Origin: Brachycybe producta
Lineage: Eukaryota > Arthropoda > Diplopoda > Playtdesmida > Andrognathidae
Assembly: GCA_036925085.1 (NCBI GenBank)
Contig: JAUPFP010000026.1
Location: 2,310,001-2,374,000 of the forward strand
Reading direction: 5' to 3'
Length of the DNA: 64,000 nucleotides
A program made the position numbers and the translations under genes. Below the pieces are notes generated by a model, which worked only from the letters and a program-made list of their open reading frames with translations, had not been told where the DNA came from and did not search any database. The stretch's first letter is position 1; the number at the start of each line of letters is the position of its first letter. Positions 23,421-34,698 of this stretch are shown here, piece after piece.

Positions 23421-23807
23421 AACATCCACACAGCCACTCAAGCAACGATACCATCTTTATTAAACGTAGGTAAAACTATCGTTACTCAGTATATAAGGGT
23501 ACGATAGTGTCGGTTGCCGACAAAAAGACTGCGATCTACAGCGAGATCAACGGCCAAACCTACAGAACACCGACTTACATTGATCACCACGTGTTGCACG
23601 AGCCTTAACATAATGGACGCTCACCCACAACTAACTGGGGCCACCCGGAGGGCTCTTCTGCACTCCAGGGGCGGCACATATCCATCAGCCTTATGGAGGG
23701 CCCATGCAACATCACAGACATACCGTACACAATACGCCGCATCATCACGTGTGGCTGTCCCACTCGGACCCACCATGGATCCAGTCATTCAACCTGAGAC
23801 CTAGTGG

Positions 23808-25334
23808 GTGCCACAAAATGGCGGCACCCAAAGTAATGATGTGCATCAACAGTCTACGTGGCGCACGGCTCGGTTCACAGACAATAGTACATTACGACAC
23901 CTAATGTCATCCGCATACTACTCCAGATACCAACAGGAGCTACCTCCGCTACTACCAAATCCACTGCCCACACAGTCGTGTGATGGTTGCAAACTCAACA
24001 CCATCATGCATCAACGTAATGAACTAAAAGTACAGATCACTCACATGATGATCATTCATAATGGTACCCAACCGCCGTCTGCGCCGCCGTCTGCGCCACC
24101 ACTACCGACTACATGTACTACAACACCACACTATCGCCAATATCGTAGTGGATCAGGCAACTCTTTGCCGTACGCTGTCGGGCACCGAGAGCCGTACGAG
24201 CCCTGCTACGATTCATACTACAGACGACATGCACCAGGTCCATATACGATACCTGAAGAGCGCACATACTATGTACCGCGCTATACAAACTACGAGCGTA
24301 CAGAACATCAGTACGCGTACCCGACCTACGATCTCACGAGGGAGGCCTCCGATACGGACCACAGTAGTGTGGTCACTGTACCTGACATGCCTCCTGAAAC
24401 AACCAATTATGACAGAGCACCGGCCGGCATGCCAATAATGATGGTCGACCACATCCCGGAATCAACTTGGGGAATGGACGACCTAACTACCTGGCATGGT
24501 ACCCTTGAGGTCATTAACGTCGCCACCGCCGCCTTGGGTTGCACCGCCAATGAGGTGGTCGCCATCTTAGCCCCAGGTGGTGGGACTTCACTCCAAGGGC
24601 GCCCTTGCTGCCGCCGGATGCTGAACGACCTATATAGACAACTGAAGAATACTTGCATGCCGCAAGAGATCGGAGATCATAGTGTCAGTGATGACAGTCC
24701 GAAAATCACTGTCACTATCAATGGCAAAGAGGTCCGCATGCTCGTAGACACTGGAGCTCATGGTAGCATAATATCCGAGGCACTTGCAAAGCGGCTCCAA
24801 CTCAACATCAAGCCCATGGCTCACCCTCCGAGGATCGAGGGAGTTGGAGGGAACACCATCGCCGTGGCAGGGCAAGTCTCCGCTACTGTGGAGATTGCCA
24901 AACAATCTGCCATGGGCCGCCTGCTGGTTATCACTGGCCCACCCGACGCCATTTTAGGCCGAGACCTGGGTAGGGCACTGAAGCTCCTTGTTCCTATGCA
25001 GACCAATAAAGTCTACTTAGAAGATGACCTCTTTGAGTCAGCCCTCCGAAGGCAGAGTATTCAGGCGTACGTCAAGAGTGCTCTGGAAGAAATCACACCA
25101 GCCACTCTTGGGGAGTCGGACACCGCTCCCATTGAAGTCAAGCTTATGCAGCAACCAGACGAATATCTAGTAGTCAAAGGGCTAACGCAGCTCACTGGCC
25201 ATGGGATGACACTAGTGGAGGTAGAGGCCTCTAGGATCCTCACGGACCAGGACCTTTTCGTGGTCTCTCCTGACGAGAAGCTACGAGCCTCGAGGGGGGG
25301 TCTGGGTGGCCCCCGGCATTATGCAAGGCCATAA
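23808..25334 (+). pseudogene. G1 gag-like/aspartic protease protein
   Basis: The open frame has 508 codons. Residues 1-290 are proline-, tyrosine- and threonine-rich with no recognisable capsid or zinc knuckle. Residues 298-395 form a retroviral-type aspartic protease with MLVDTGAHGS (catalytic Asp314) and a downstream AILGRDLG block. The C-terminus leaves the pol frame in a run of G near 25293, after EKLRASRGG, and the true frame continues in the next entry. The lack of a normal capsid suggests either an unusual gag or a deletion. Confidence 0.7.
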
Positions 25335-28306
25335 CAGCAACAGCTTCCTAGTCGAGGTCCTGAACACCACTATGGGGCCATTGTCCCTGGCCTCTGGCAA
25401 AGTGATAGCCCATGTACAAAAAGACTACTGCTTCGAAATGGTTGAAGTAAAGACCACTTCAAACGCTGACCCGATCATGACAAAAGAGTCAGGTGCTAAA
25501 TTCGATGAAGCAATGCAACTCGGGCTTCGATTACGTAATGGCCAGAGGCACATTCTGATGGATCTTTTGAGCTCCTATTGAGATGTCTTCTCGTTAGAAA
25601 CGTCAGAACTTGGATGTACCAACCTCACGGATCATCGGATTGACACTGGCGATCATGCACCCGTAAGGGAACCCCTCCGAAGGAGTGGTCCCGAGCAGCG
25701 GGAGATCATCCGGAAGACAGTTCAGGAAATGCTCAAATCCGGAGTAGCCAGCGAATCCAAGTCTCCTTACGCTTCAGCAGTAGTCCTGGTGAAGAAGAAG
25801 GATGGACAATGGCGTTTCTGCGTTGACTATAGACGCCTGAACGATATCACCAAACCAGACAATTACCCACTACCCCGAATCGATGATGCTTTAGACTCGC
25901 TTCGTGGGTCGAGAATCTTCGCGACCCTCGACATGATCTCTGGCTATTGGCAATTTGAGATCGCCAAGGAGGATAGGGAGAAGACCGCGTTCATCACACC
26001 CGGTGGGCTGTTTGAATTCAATCGGATGCCCTTCGGTCTGCGTAACGCTCCTGCTACTATGCAGCGTGCCCTGGATATCCTCTTGGCTGGCCACAAATGG
26101 GAGACCTGTCTAGTCTACCTAGACGACATCATCGTATTCGGCGCGACTTTCGAACAATTCATGGAAGGTTGGACTGCATCCTAGGACTCCTAAGAGGGGC
26201 GGGGTTGAAGCTTCACCCCAAAAAGAGCTTCGGCTACGATGAAGTCCTCTACCTGGGACACATCATCTCCAAGGAAGGAGTGCGTCCAGACCCGAGGAAA
26301 GTGGTTGCCATCTCCGACTTAGCGGCGCCTACTAATGTCAAGGAGGTGAAGCGATTTTTGGGCATGGCCGGTTTCTACCGGCGATTTATTGTCAACTTTG
26401 CCCACATCGCTAAACCACTCATGGATATGACCAAGAAGGGGCTGCCCTTTTCGTGGACGATCGACAGGGAAGTAGCATTTACTCTGTTAAAGACTAAACT
26501 TGTCACTGCACCAATACTGGCCATTTACGATCCAGATGCCGAAATTAAAATGCACACCGACACCTCTGCCTATGGCATCGGAGCTATCCTCTATCAACAG
26601 TCACCATCTAAGGAACTGCAGATCCTGGGTGGTGTCTTTCGAGTGCTCCGAGACGCCGAATTAAACTATTCAACAACGGATAGAGTTCCTCGCAGTGGTG
26701 TACGGCATCGTCAAGTTTAGACCTTATCTCTTTAACAAAGCCTTTGTCATCGTCACCGACCATCATGCACTGTGCTACTTAAAGACCGCACAGCGACTCC
26801 AAGGACGCCTGGGCCGCTGGCAGCTACTGCTCCAGGAATACGACTACACCGTAGTCTACAAGGCCGGCATCACTCACGTGGATGCGGACTGCATTTCACG
26901 GAGTCCGGTGGACGTTCCTGAAGACTGGAACCTGCAGGCTACCCCAGATGACCTCGACGACAGCGTGGTTTACGCATTCACATTGCGTTGGGATTGGTCG
27001 GTTGAACAAGAAAGAGACCCGAAAGTGATACAGATTAAGGCCGAACTTCGCAACAATCCGAGTACCGAGCTTCACCATACCTATGTCATCATAGACGAGG
27101 TTTTGTGTGCCCTTGTCTACCAGGGCAGCGTCACACCCAAGCTCGTGATGGTGGTACCCAAACATCTGGTACCCGAAGTTCTGAGGCTTTTACACGATAG
27201 TCCTGAAGGCGGACATTTCGGCCAGGATAAGACATTGGAAAAGGTGTGCCAACTGTTCTTTTGGCCAACCTGGAAGCAAGATACCATCGAGTATGTGCGC
27301 ACGTGCGAGATATGCCAAAAGTGCAAGACACCACAGTCCAAGTTGCCCGGGTTCCTCCATGAAATGGAAATTGGGGACCCAGGTGAATGCTGGGGAATCG
27401 ACTACATCGGTCCCCTGCCAAAATCACTGGGTGGAGTCAAGCACATCATCCTGGCGGTGGATTATGCCACCAGATTCTGCTTCGCACGAGCTGTGCACAG
27501 CCAGTCGGCCAAAACAACTAAGAATTTCCTCCAAGATACGATTGTGTATCTTATCGGGATGCCCAGGAGGATAATCACCGACCGAGGGACACCTTTTACA
27601 GCTAAAGACACACAAGCGCTGTGTGACGAGCTGGGAATAAAGCACGCCACCACGACAGCGTACTTTCCGCAAGGAGACGGTCTTGCGGAAAGGACCAACA
27701 AAACTATAATGCAGACCGTCAAGACTTCTGACACCTGAAAAAGGATAGCGGGATTGATATTTCCATCTCCAAGCCGCCACCTTCGCTTATAACACCGCGA
27801 CCCATACGTCAACGAAGTTCTCGCCATACCGCTTAATGTTTGGAAGAGAGGCCCGACTACGAATCGACAATCGGGCACCTCTCCTACCAAAGGTTATGGA
27901 TTCAAATCCTGCAGCACCTTCTGTGGTTGCCACGGAAGAGGTCGAAATCGCAAGGGCCAACCTGCACGAGGCCCATTTGCGACAGAAGAAGTACTACGAC
28001 GCAAGTCGAAAGACTCCACACACGTATAAAATCGGAGACCCAATACTCGTTTGAGATCAACGCATCGTGCCTAATGAGACCAAGAAGCTACGTTACTCGT
28101 ACAGGGATAGTTACACGGTAACCAAAATCATCACTGACACGGTGCTCGAGCTGGAGCACGAAGATACGTTTGGAAGATTGATTCGAGACACGGTGAACAT
28201 TGTCCATATCAAGCCAAAACAACTGAGGACAGTTGTTCAAGGGTTGGAGGGGGAAGATAAATCCAGCTCCCCACAACAAGAGGAACCTACCTCCTCACCA
28301 CAATAA
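25306..28306 (+). pseudogene. G1 pol: RT, RNase H, integrase (broken)
   Basis: RT: FATLDMISGYWQ near 25920 and the catalytic YLDD at 26116-26127 are present. RNase H: YDPDAEIKMHTDTSAYGIGA near 26530 and ADCISRSP near 26886. Integrase: an HHCC zinc module (GGHFG and CEICQKC, 27208-27324), the core Asp in WGIDYIGPL, Asp in ITDRGTPF and Glu in GLAERTNK (near 27688), and a C-terminal domain to 28306. Breaks: a frameshift near 25293, an in-frame stop at 25579, frameshifts near 26165, 26680 and 27735, and further damage near 28054. All catalytic residues survive, so it was once autonomous. It is clearly related to, but distant from, the G2 pol. Confidence 0.9.
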
Positions 28307-28844
28307 AACAAACATCAATAACCCTATCAACAACCCATACAACCTAAATTTTTTCTTTTGGTTGTTTATATCATCACATTGGTCACTTGCTGATGCACAC
28401 CAATGTAAACAAACGACAACATGTGTGACCACAAACATTCACACACCCCTGCTCACATTTCACCACTCGAATCTGATTCCAATGGGGGGAAACTTTCGTA
28501 CACTGCGTTTGGGGACCAGGTCGTCTGACAACGATAACAAACAATAGTGGAAGAACGGCGTTTAATACTCAGAATCCGACACCCCGCGAGCCTCCAATAA
28601 CAAACAAATTGGGTGGCTTATTGGAGTTCCAGCTAGCTTCGTGGAATTATACGAATTCCATGGGACCCTGGAATTTCACACCTCGATGGGGAAGTCGGAA
28701 AACACACAAGTATAGCCAACGCCGGGCTGGTCACCAGCACTTCGGAAACAATTCTGAAAGAATAAGGATGTCACAGTGTGACGAAACAACGGGAAGCCAG
28801 GATGATGCCATCTCTGGCCCATCTACTAGAATGGACCCGGATGA
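28307..28844 (+). other. G1 inter-ORF region
   Basis: Spacer between pol and the third ORF, rich in CAA and CCT runs, with no conserved protein. It occupies the position of the hairpin-rich spacer in G2, but I saw no similar hairpin array. Confidence 0.5.
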
Positions 28845-29658
28845 CACGACAATGCAGCAACATGGCATCAAGGAAGTCGAGACGACACAGCACGCGCTGT
28901 CGACCTAACGACGTCAACCACCTCGTCTCGCCATACCGCCGCAGCCTCAGCAACCCCTGTACTAACCTTGCCGCAAGTGACACAACCTTTTCGCATACCA
29001 ACAGTCACTACCAGGAGACTACCGGTATACCGACCGCTTCGTCAGGAAGCACGATGTGAAAGACTGCTAAATAATTGCTGGGCACTCTGGCAACAACAGG
29101 TGCGGCCCGCGAACACCTATTACCTCGGTCACTATGACCTGATGGAGGGATTTCCGCGCCTCTACATACCGGAGGAAGGACGCTACATTGTAAGAATGTC
29201 ATACTACCTGCAACTCTCTATGGCCATCTTAATTCCATCCACCTGGTATATCGAAATATACCAGTTTGCCGAGCAGCCCATCACTCCAGCATTGGGCGCC
29301 CTTCAGCAGGCTTTCTTCAACAGTCTCCTGGGAGTCCCACTGAGCGGAGCATACAGCATTGCCCGAATGATTGTTTGGAGGACCCGCGCCACTTACCAGG
29401 CTGCCATCCTGTGGGACGCCGTTTAGTGTCCTCACTGGGCAACCACCGGCCCGACTGATTGCCGCCGATGCCACCGTCCACCGAGGTTTTATGGAAAGTC
29501 TCCGGGGCTTCGACAACGGATGGATCGTCACCGCCTGGGAATCCTATCATCCCTGGCTGCGGAGCCACCTCCTCCACTCACCGTCAGACCCCCTACAAGC
29601 ACTTCACGGATATGTCTCTGCATGTACATGTGCATGCAATCACCCGACGTGGGTATAG
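28845..29658 (+). pseudogene. G1 third ORF, protein of unknown family related to the G2 third ORF
   Basis: The frame is open from 28845 to 29426 with no ATG before the conserved part, suggesting expression through splicing or decay of the start. From about 29055 to 29350 it encodes LLNNCWALWQQQ, YYLGHYDLMEGFP, then a hydrophobic stretch ending FNSLLGVPLSG. The same spacing is found in the C-terminal region of the G2 third ORF (LNN...LWQDQ, YHGYYRLDEP, IQRLLGCDLGG). After a one-base shift near 29360 the similarity continues to about 29570: LTG, then FMESLR, then GFDNGWIVTAWESYHPWL. Not a recognised envelope, capsid or enzyme. Function unknown. Confidence 0.65.
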
Positions 29659-29995
29659 ATTAGAAACCTGTGTGGTCACCGCCCATTGGGGTGGTGAGCT
29701 CGAAAAATTATAAAAAAAAAAAAAGAATTCTGTTATAACTGCTTTATGTATAAATAAGTATTTCTTGTAAATTTCCATAGGGACTCGCCACTCAGCGAGT
29801 ATTAATTGTGTTTGCCTTTTTATTTTCAGAATTTGCATTTTCAAAGGACGCTGACACTTCGGTGCCAGTGCCTTTCCGTAACTACCCCTGTACACGGTGA
29901 GTCCTCAGCCACCCATGTCTCCCCGCTGCGTAACTTGAAAACCTTCCATCCTTGGCTGGAGTACGAGGACGTACTCCAAGCAAAGTTGGAGGGTA
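29659..29995 (+). other. G1 3' region with splice-site-like sequences and polypurine tract
   Basis: TTTGCCTTTTTATTTTCAG at about 29812-29830 looks like a 3' splice site and CACGGTGAGTCC near 29894 like a donor. CAAAGTTGGAGGG directly before the LTR is the polypurine-tract candidate. No gene recognised. Confidence 0.4.
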
Positions 29996-30675
29996 TGTAA
30001 CACCCTGTAAATCGTGATCCCGCCAAAACCATAGCCCGGGGGGCAAACAACTCTCAACCGTCCCTCCCTCTTCTCTGACTCACCTTTCTGACTCATGCCC
30101 AAGCGGCGGATTGATACATAAAGGACCATGGTCACTTGGACCTGGTTACACCTCGCAGGTATACACAGGTCCAAGGTATAAAAGGACCGTGTTCCTCTTT
30201 GTTCCTCAGTTCTTTCCTTTGCCTGTATTACGAGATAAATTCCGAATCATGGGCATGAGGATTCACCGTTAGTATCATTAATATTCATCCTTGTATTCTG
30301 TGTTTCTTACAAGTAATGAATAAAAGTGTTGTAATAAGAAACAGCGTTGTCCTTCTGTCTAAATGTAACTAATTTCTCTTCAGAGGCCGGAGGCTTCATA
30401 GGGCAGGAGCTATACGATTCTCCGCAGCTACAACATCTTCTCTTGTCGGTATACCGATGGAGAAGATGTATATCAGCATCAACCGGAAGAGAGAGAGATG
30501 GCCGCCACTCTCCTGCATCGATTTCACCCCCATGCAGAAGAGCGACTACAATCTGTCTCCATTCAGCTCTCTCTACAGCTCGGATCTTCTCTGTGCAGGC
30601 TCAGAGAAGAAACGAAGTGTGGAAAATGTCATCTAAAGGTTGGTAATAAAAATGGGTTCATGTCAAAAGCTCACA
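29996..30675 (+). mobile_element. LTR of element G1 (copy A)
   Basis: It begins TGTAACACC and ends CTCACA, 680 bp. A TATAAAAGGACCG box near 30177 and AATAAAAGTG near 30318 mark promoter and polyadenylation signals. It closely matches the solo LTR at 60778-61464. Confidence 0.85.
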
Positions 30676-31311
30676 GGGGGCTCTGTAGAACAAATTTATT
30701 ATTTAAATGCATTTAAATTATCAGGTGTGTACTTGGTATAAAACATAGCAAAATATTGCGTTTATATAATGAGTATTAATGACTGTAAACCAATCATGTC
30801 AAACTCAAATAAAGAAGGTCTAAGTTTATGTGGGCCGCAAAAATCAAAAGTTCTTTTAATTTTTCTAGAAACGTAGGTTTATTTCGAAAAGTACAGAATA
30901 AAAAGACCAAGGAAAACGGTAAAAATAATGTTTTCTTCCGGACACTTGGCATCTCTTCTAGCTGCTACAGTGAACCTAAGGTGAATGTCAGAAATCCTGG
31001 ATCCGACAGGAGACTTATTTCCTTTCATAAAGAATTCGAATTGATATCTCCTTACATGGGCGTAGTTAGGCAATCGCAAGACGCGCAACTGCGGGGGGGG
31101 GGGGGGAGGCGCATGGGATGGTTGGGGGCGCAAAAAACGAAAGTTATGTATTTTCAAAAATAATTGAATAAATTGAGCGAGTGATTCTGAATCACTCACT
31201 TAATTTATTCAGTTTTTTTCGAAAATAAATCGACTTTCATTTAATATTTACTTTTAAAAACTACATACTTGCACCAGTAAATCTTCATAGAGATCAATGG
31301 GCATGGCCGAA
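30676..31311. other. Intronic sequence without recognised gene
   Basis: Contains a G15 run near 31098 and a short inverted repeat near 31160-31215. No coding similarity was seen. Confidence 0.45.
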
Positions 31312-31905
31312 CAACGGTAGGAATAGTCGAAAAAATAGTAGGAACAGTCGGAAGGTTAGGTTTAGTTAAATTAAGCTTGTTGCGGGGTGGTTGGGGCGCA
31401 GCCTCCAGTTTTTAAAGAATTATTCTTATTAAATCAAATTAGTCCATTGTTCGACTGTTTCCTAATTTGATTAACAGGAGGAACGGTCGGAACAATGGAC
31501 AAATTTGTTTTAAGAATTCTTTAAAAACTGGGGGGCTGTGCCCCCCGCAGGGACGTCATTTGGGGGGTGCAAGGGGGGGCATTTGCCCCCCCCCCTGAAA
31601 AACAATTGTTATTACAATCAGTATACACATATGTTATAACTAGAGTTTGTGCATATTTTTTTCAAATTTCTTGCAAATATAAATAAATCCATCAAAACCT
31701 AATTTATATTAAGTGGCAATACGCACACATCTTGCAGCACTGGCCTGCACATATACAAAAATTAGCAAGTCGGTCAAGTTTTGCCCCCCCCCCTGGAAAA
31801 AACTGAAATGACGGCCCTGGCCCCCCGACCTCTTGCAACTAGCTTAATTTCCTAACCTTTCCTGACCTTCCGACTGTTCCTACTGTTATTGAGACCTGTT
31901 ACGCC
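31312..31905. mobile_element. Foldback element with nested arms
   Basis: The outer arms carry AGTAGGAACAGTCGGAAGG (about 31345) and its complement (about 31865). Inner arms around TTTTTAAAGAATT face each other at 31415-31530. The right side is interrupted by the hAT-like MITE at 31548-31819. Confidence 0.7.
31548..31819. mobile_element. hAT-type MITE with perfect 8-bp target duplication
   Basis: The terminal inverted repeats are CAGGGACGTCATTT and, at the other end, AAATGACGGCCCTG. The flanks are a perfect GCCCCCCG duplication (31540-31547, 31820-31827). The 8-bp duplication and CAGGG ends are hAT hallmarks. No transposase. Confidence 0.85.
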
Positions 31906-32194
31906 GTTCATCAAAATAGCATCCCCACCCAGTATGAGGGCTATTTGGAGAGGGAGGTAAGGGAGCGGAAAGTTTTAAGTGACGGAGGGGCGAAACAAAG
32001 CCTAGCTACGCCACCGTCTCCTTATTGCACTGCCACTGGGCCTATGCAGATACACAAAATGTCAATGTAAATTGCCAAATCTAAATAGGGTATACATAGC
32101 ATGGAGGTTGCTCGCAACCAGTGCAGCCGTACCGATAACGTTTTACATTTGTACTAGATGTTTTGAAATAGATTGTTACTTTAGAAATGTAATA

Positions 32195-32640
32195 ACTAGG
32201 GATAGGCCATTTGAATCCTCGAATCCCGTGAATCTTAAAAAAATATTCGAGATTCAAAAACTCGAATCTTCGCGCTTTTTTCGTCTTTCGAATCTTTCGA
32301 ATGCTAACCTAAAAAAAACGGTTAAAAACTTTGGTGAAATTAGTTTTAACTACATTGACGTCCAATAGAAGCGTTCAGTAACAAAAAAACCGGCACATTG
32401 TTGAAATTTCGGTGGTATCGGGATCACCAATATCACCCCTTGTCGCGACCATAGTGCCACACTTGTTTTTTTATTAATAATAATTTAATATTTAATATTA
32501 TTTCATTTATTTGTATCTTCCTAATGACTAATATAGGATTCTTATATGAGAGATTCGAGAACCTTTCAGGATTCGGATTCGAGAAAATTTCGTCCTTCGA
32601 AATAATACGAAAGAATCGTCCCACCTCTAGTAATAACAGT
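32195..32640 (+). repeat. Interspersed CGAATC-rich repeat, uninterrupted copy
   Basis: Matches 6915-7500 without the MITE insertion and so shows the empty site. It lies in the GPCR intron. Confidence 0.8.
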
Positions 32641-32854
32641 ATAATTAGAAATTTTAAAAATTCCTCTACGACATTTTTATTTTGTTACATACCGTTATAT
32701 AATGGCTTGGGCTACAAAGATATTCGTTGTGGGCCGCGAGTTTGACATGCTTGCTGTAAACCAATCTTTTGTGTAATTGTTAGAGAATACGTATCTTTTT
32801 TAATTTTTTGAAAACCTATAGGCCTACATTTTTTTTTAAATACTTCATACTCAC

Positions 32855-33986
32855 TGCTATAAAAGGCAAATTGACGAACTTCAGGGTTCCAGGTTGCGTA
32901 AAGCATTGCACTGAAGTAGGGCATAGAGCAGCAGATGTAACAAACGATTACGATAACCGTCAATTTGATGGTCTTCATTTTTGCTCTCGAAATACCAATC
33001 ACTGAATGTGTTCTCGGATATTCATTGCATACAGAAGTGGACGTTTTCTTGGCACTATTTTTTCGGCACATTTTTAAGTCCACGTGACACTTTTTTTTAA
33101 AACTATACGAAGTACACGTGACGTTCATCTGGACGGCATTTTCGCTACCAAAATTGAAAGGCAAGTTCGGTGTATTACTAAATTTCAGTCCACTGGCCGG
33201 ATTCGGATTCGAATGACGTCGATTAATGTCCTCGCTGCGAATTTTTTGACGATAGTTAACAACGATCACTCGACAGATGCAAAAATAAGTATAAATAAGA
33301 ATGAATAAAGGTATAACAAAAATGGCAATGGCGACAAACAGAACATAAAATCTCTCACCCCAGGTAACCGCGAACGAGGCATAGCAATCGTACCGTTTGT
33401 ATTCACCGTAAAAATAGTCAAAAATAAATACTTGTGGCAAGCAAAGAAGAAGAGACAGAATCCACGCAATGGAAACCATTATTTTGGAACGTCTCGGTGT
33501 CCACGAGCAGTTCATCAGTGGAAAGCAAATTGCTTGATAGCGATCGATAGCGGTGACAGCCAATACGTACGAACTGGAGTATGGACCAAGCATTTGTAGA
33601 TACTTTATCAATTTACATAGGATTCTGTCACCAGGATAACCTCCGAGAAAACCACCGAAGATATCGAGCACCATTTGAGGTAAAATGTGAAAAAAAGTTA
33701 CCACGAGATCCGAAATGCATAGATGAAGTATAAAATAATGCATACGGGATAATTTACGTCGATGTAAAGTAAGTGCCAACACAGCCAAAGAGTTTCCCAA
33801 CATCGCCACCGTGAACATTACCGCCAAGATGGTGATCTCCAATGCGAGAACTGTTTCGTTTCGTATCATTGCAACGGAATCATTAGTGCTGATTCCATTA
33901 GTCGAGAAAACGCCGCCGAATCGTGTGGTGTAGTTTGAATCGCTGATGTTGTCACGAGCAACTTCGGTCACCTCAACGGAAGCCAT
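32855..33986 (-). CDS. Vasopressin/oxytocin-type GPCR, exon 1 (N-terminus to TM6)
   Basis: This seven-transmembrane peptide-hormone receptor acts at the plasma membrane. The start is the first ATG after an in-frame TAG three codons upstream and has a good context (GAAATGG). The N-terminus has N-glycosylation sites (NIS, NYT, NDS, NET). TM1 is about residues 48-72 (Asn65), TM2 84-106 (Asp93), Cys124 opens TM3, and the DRY motif is 148-150. TM4 is 167-189 with LPQVFIF, Cys201 is in loop 2 within a DCYASF...WG block, TM5 is 213-237 (Pro226), and intracellular loop 3 is about 97 residues. TM6 is 338-362. DCYASF..TWG, LPQVFIF and the pre-TM7 intron point to the vasopressin/oxytocin receptor group. 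The TM6 toggle position, normally Trp in CWxP, is Ser354 (CSMP). A more distant neuropeptide-S/CCAP-type receptor is the alternative. Confidence 0.88.
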
Positions 33987-34698
33987 TTCTTGCTACACTT
34001 GAAAGTATAATTAATAGATGACTGTGAATATATGAGTTATTAAAAGAAATTATAAAATTAACATAATGCACATCCTATGTAAATATTTGTAAAACGTATT
34101 CGAGTGGGGGGGGGCTGAATCGCATCAGCTCAGATTCAGTGTTTCTTGGGAAACATTTAAACATTGTTGCAAAACATTTCATAGTGTGGACTGCTTTTCG
34201 AAACATGAACAAAGACTCAAAAGAGCTCAGTTTGCTTTTAATTATTAAAGACTAAGCTTTTAAAATACTTTGTTAAACTACTTGATGACCTTCTGCGTAA
34301 ATTCACTATACTAAATTGTATTTTTGGAGATTTCGAACGCCCTGGCCCCATCTCCTAATTTCAGGGTGAACGGAATGTGTTCTCGGCTGAGAAAAGCTTG
34401 TGTGTGCCCAGTGCCCACCACCATCGTTTCTGTTTTAGTCGTCCCTCGTTATCAATGCGCACATATTGAAAGGACCACTTCCACGTGTGATAATGACATG
34501 GTGAAAGCCAGAAAAATAGACAGAAACTGAGCATAGGTGAGGACATGGAACAACGTTGCGGGTCTGAACTGCGTCAGTTGCGATTCTGCCCCGCAACATT
34601 GTATCGGAGCGGCCCCGCAGCAATGTATTCTGGGTTTGTGGTGGATTAGAATTTGCCACTGCGAAAGCTTGAAAACAAAATAAATCATTCTTGTAAAC
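33987..34698. other. Upstream flank of the GPCR gene, no recognised gene
   Basis: Expected to hold the 5' UTR or promoter of the receptor on the minus strand, but no TATA box or upstream exon could be assigned. A G9 run lies near 34106. Confidence 0.4.

Larger units (their letters stand above)
23421..30675 (+). mobile_element. Gypsy/Ty3-type LTR retrotransposon G1, defective
   Basis: A degenerate Gypsy element lies antisense in the GPCR intron. The order is a protein with protease domain (23808-25334), RT-RNase H-integrase (25306-28306), a third ORF (28845-29658) and an LTR at 29996-30675. A purine-rich CAAAGTTGGAGGG stretch lies immediately before the LTR. Unlike the three solo LTRs of the same family, this LTR has no flanking 4-bp repeat, which fits its being the 3' LTR of this element. 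No similar 5' LTR was found, so the 5' end is truncated or rearranged. The start given is approximate. Confidence 0.75.
20494..32854 (-). other. Intron of the GPCR gene, 12.4 kb, phase 1
   Basis: The donor is GTGAGT at 32854-32849 and the acceptor is AG at 20495-20494, both on the minus strand. Exon 1 ends with one base of a serine codon and exon 2 supplies the other two, so the frame is preserved. The intron contains LINE debris, a foldback element, the antisense Gypsy element G1 and several MITEs. Confidence 0.88.

Noticed and set aside
28845-29658. Envelope glycoprotein in G1
   Set aside because: Position fits, but no signal peptide, furin site or clear C-terminal membrane anchor is visible, and the blocks match the G2 third ORF instead.
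31095-31115. G-quadruplex regulatory element at the G-run
   Set aside because: A single uninterrupted G homopolymer in repeat debris; no support beyond composition.
32712-32854. C-terminal extension of the receptor past residue 378 in the first exon frame
   Set aside because: It lacks TM7 and begins exactly at a GTGAGT donor; the true TM7 lies in exon 2 at 20493.
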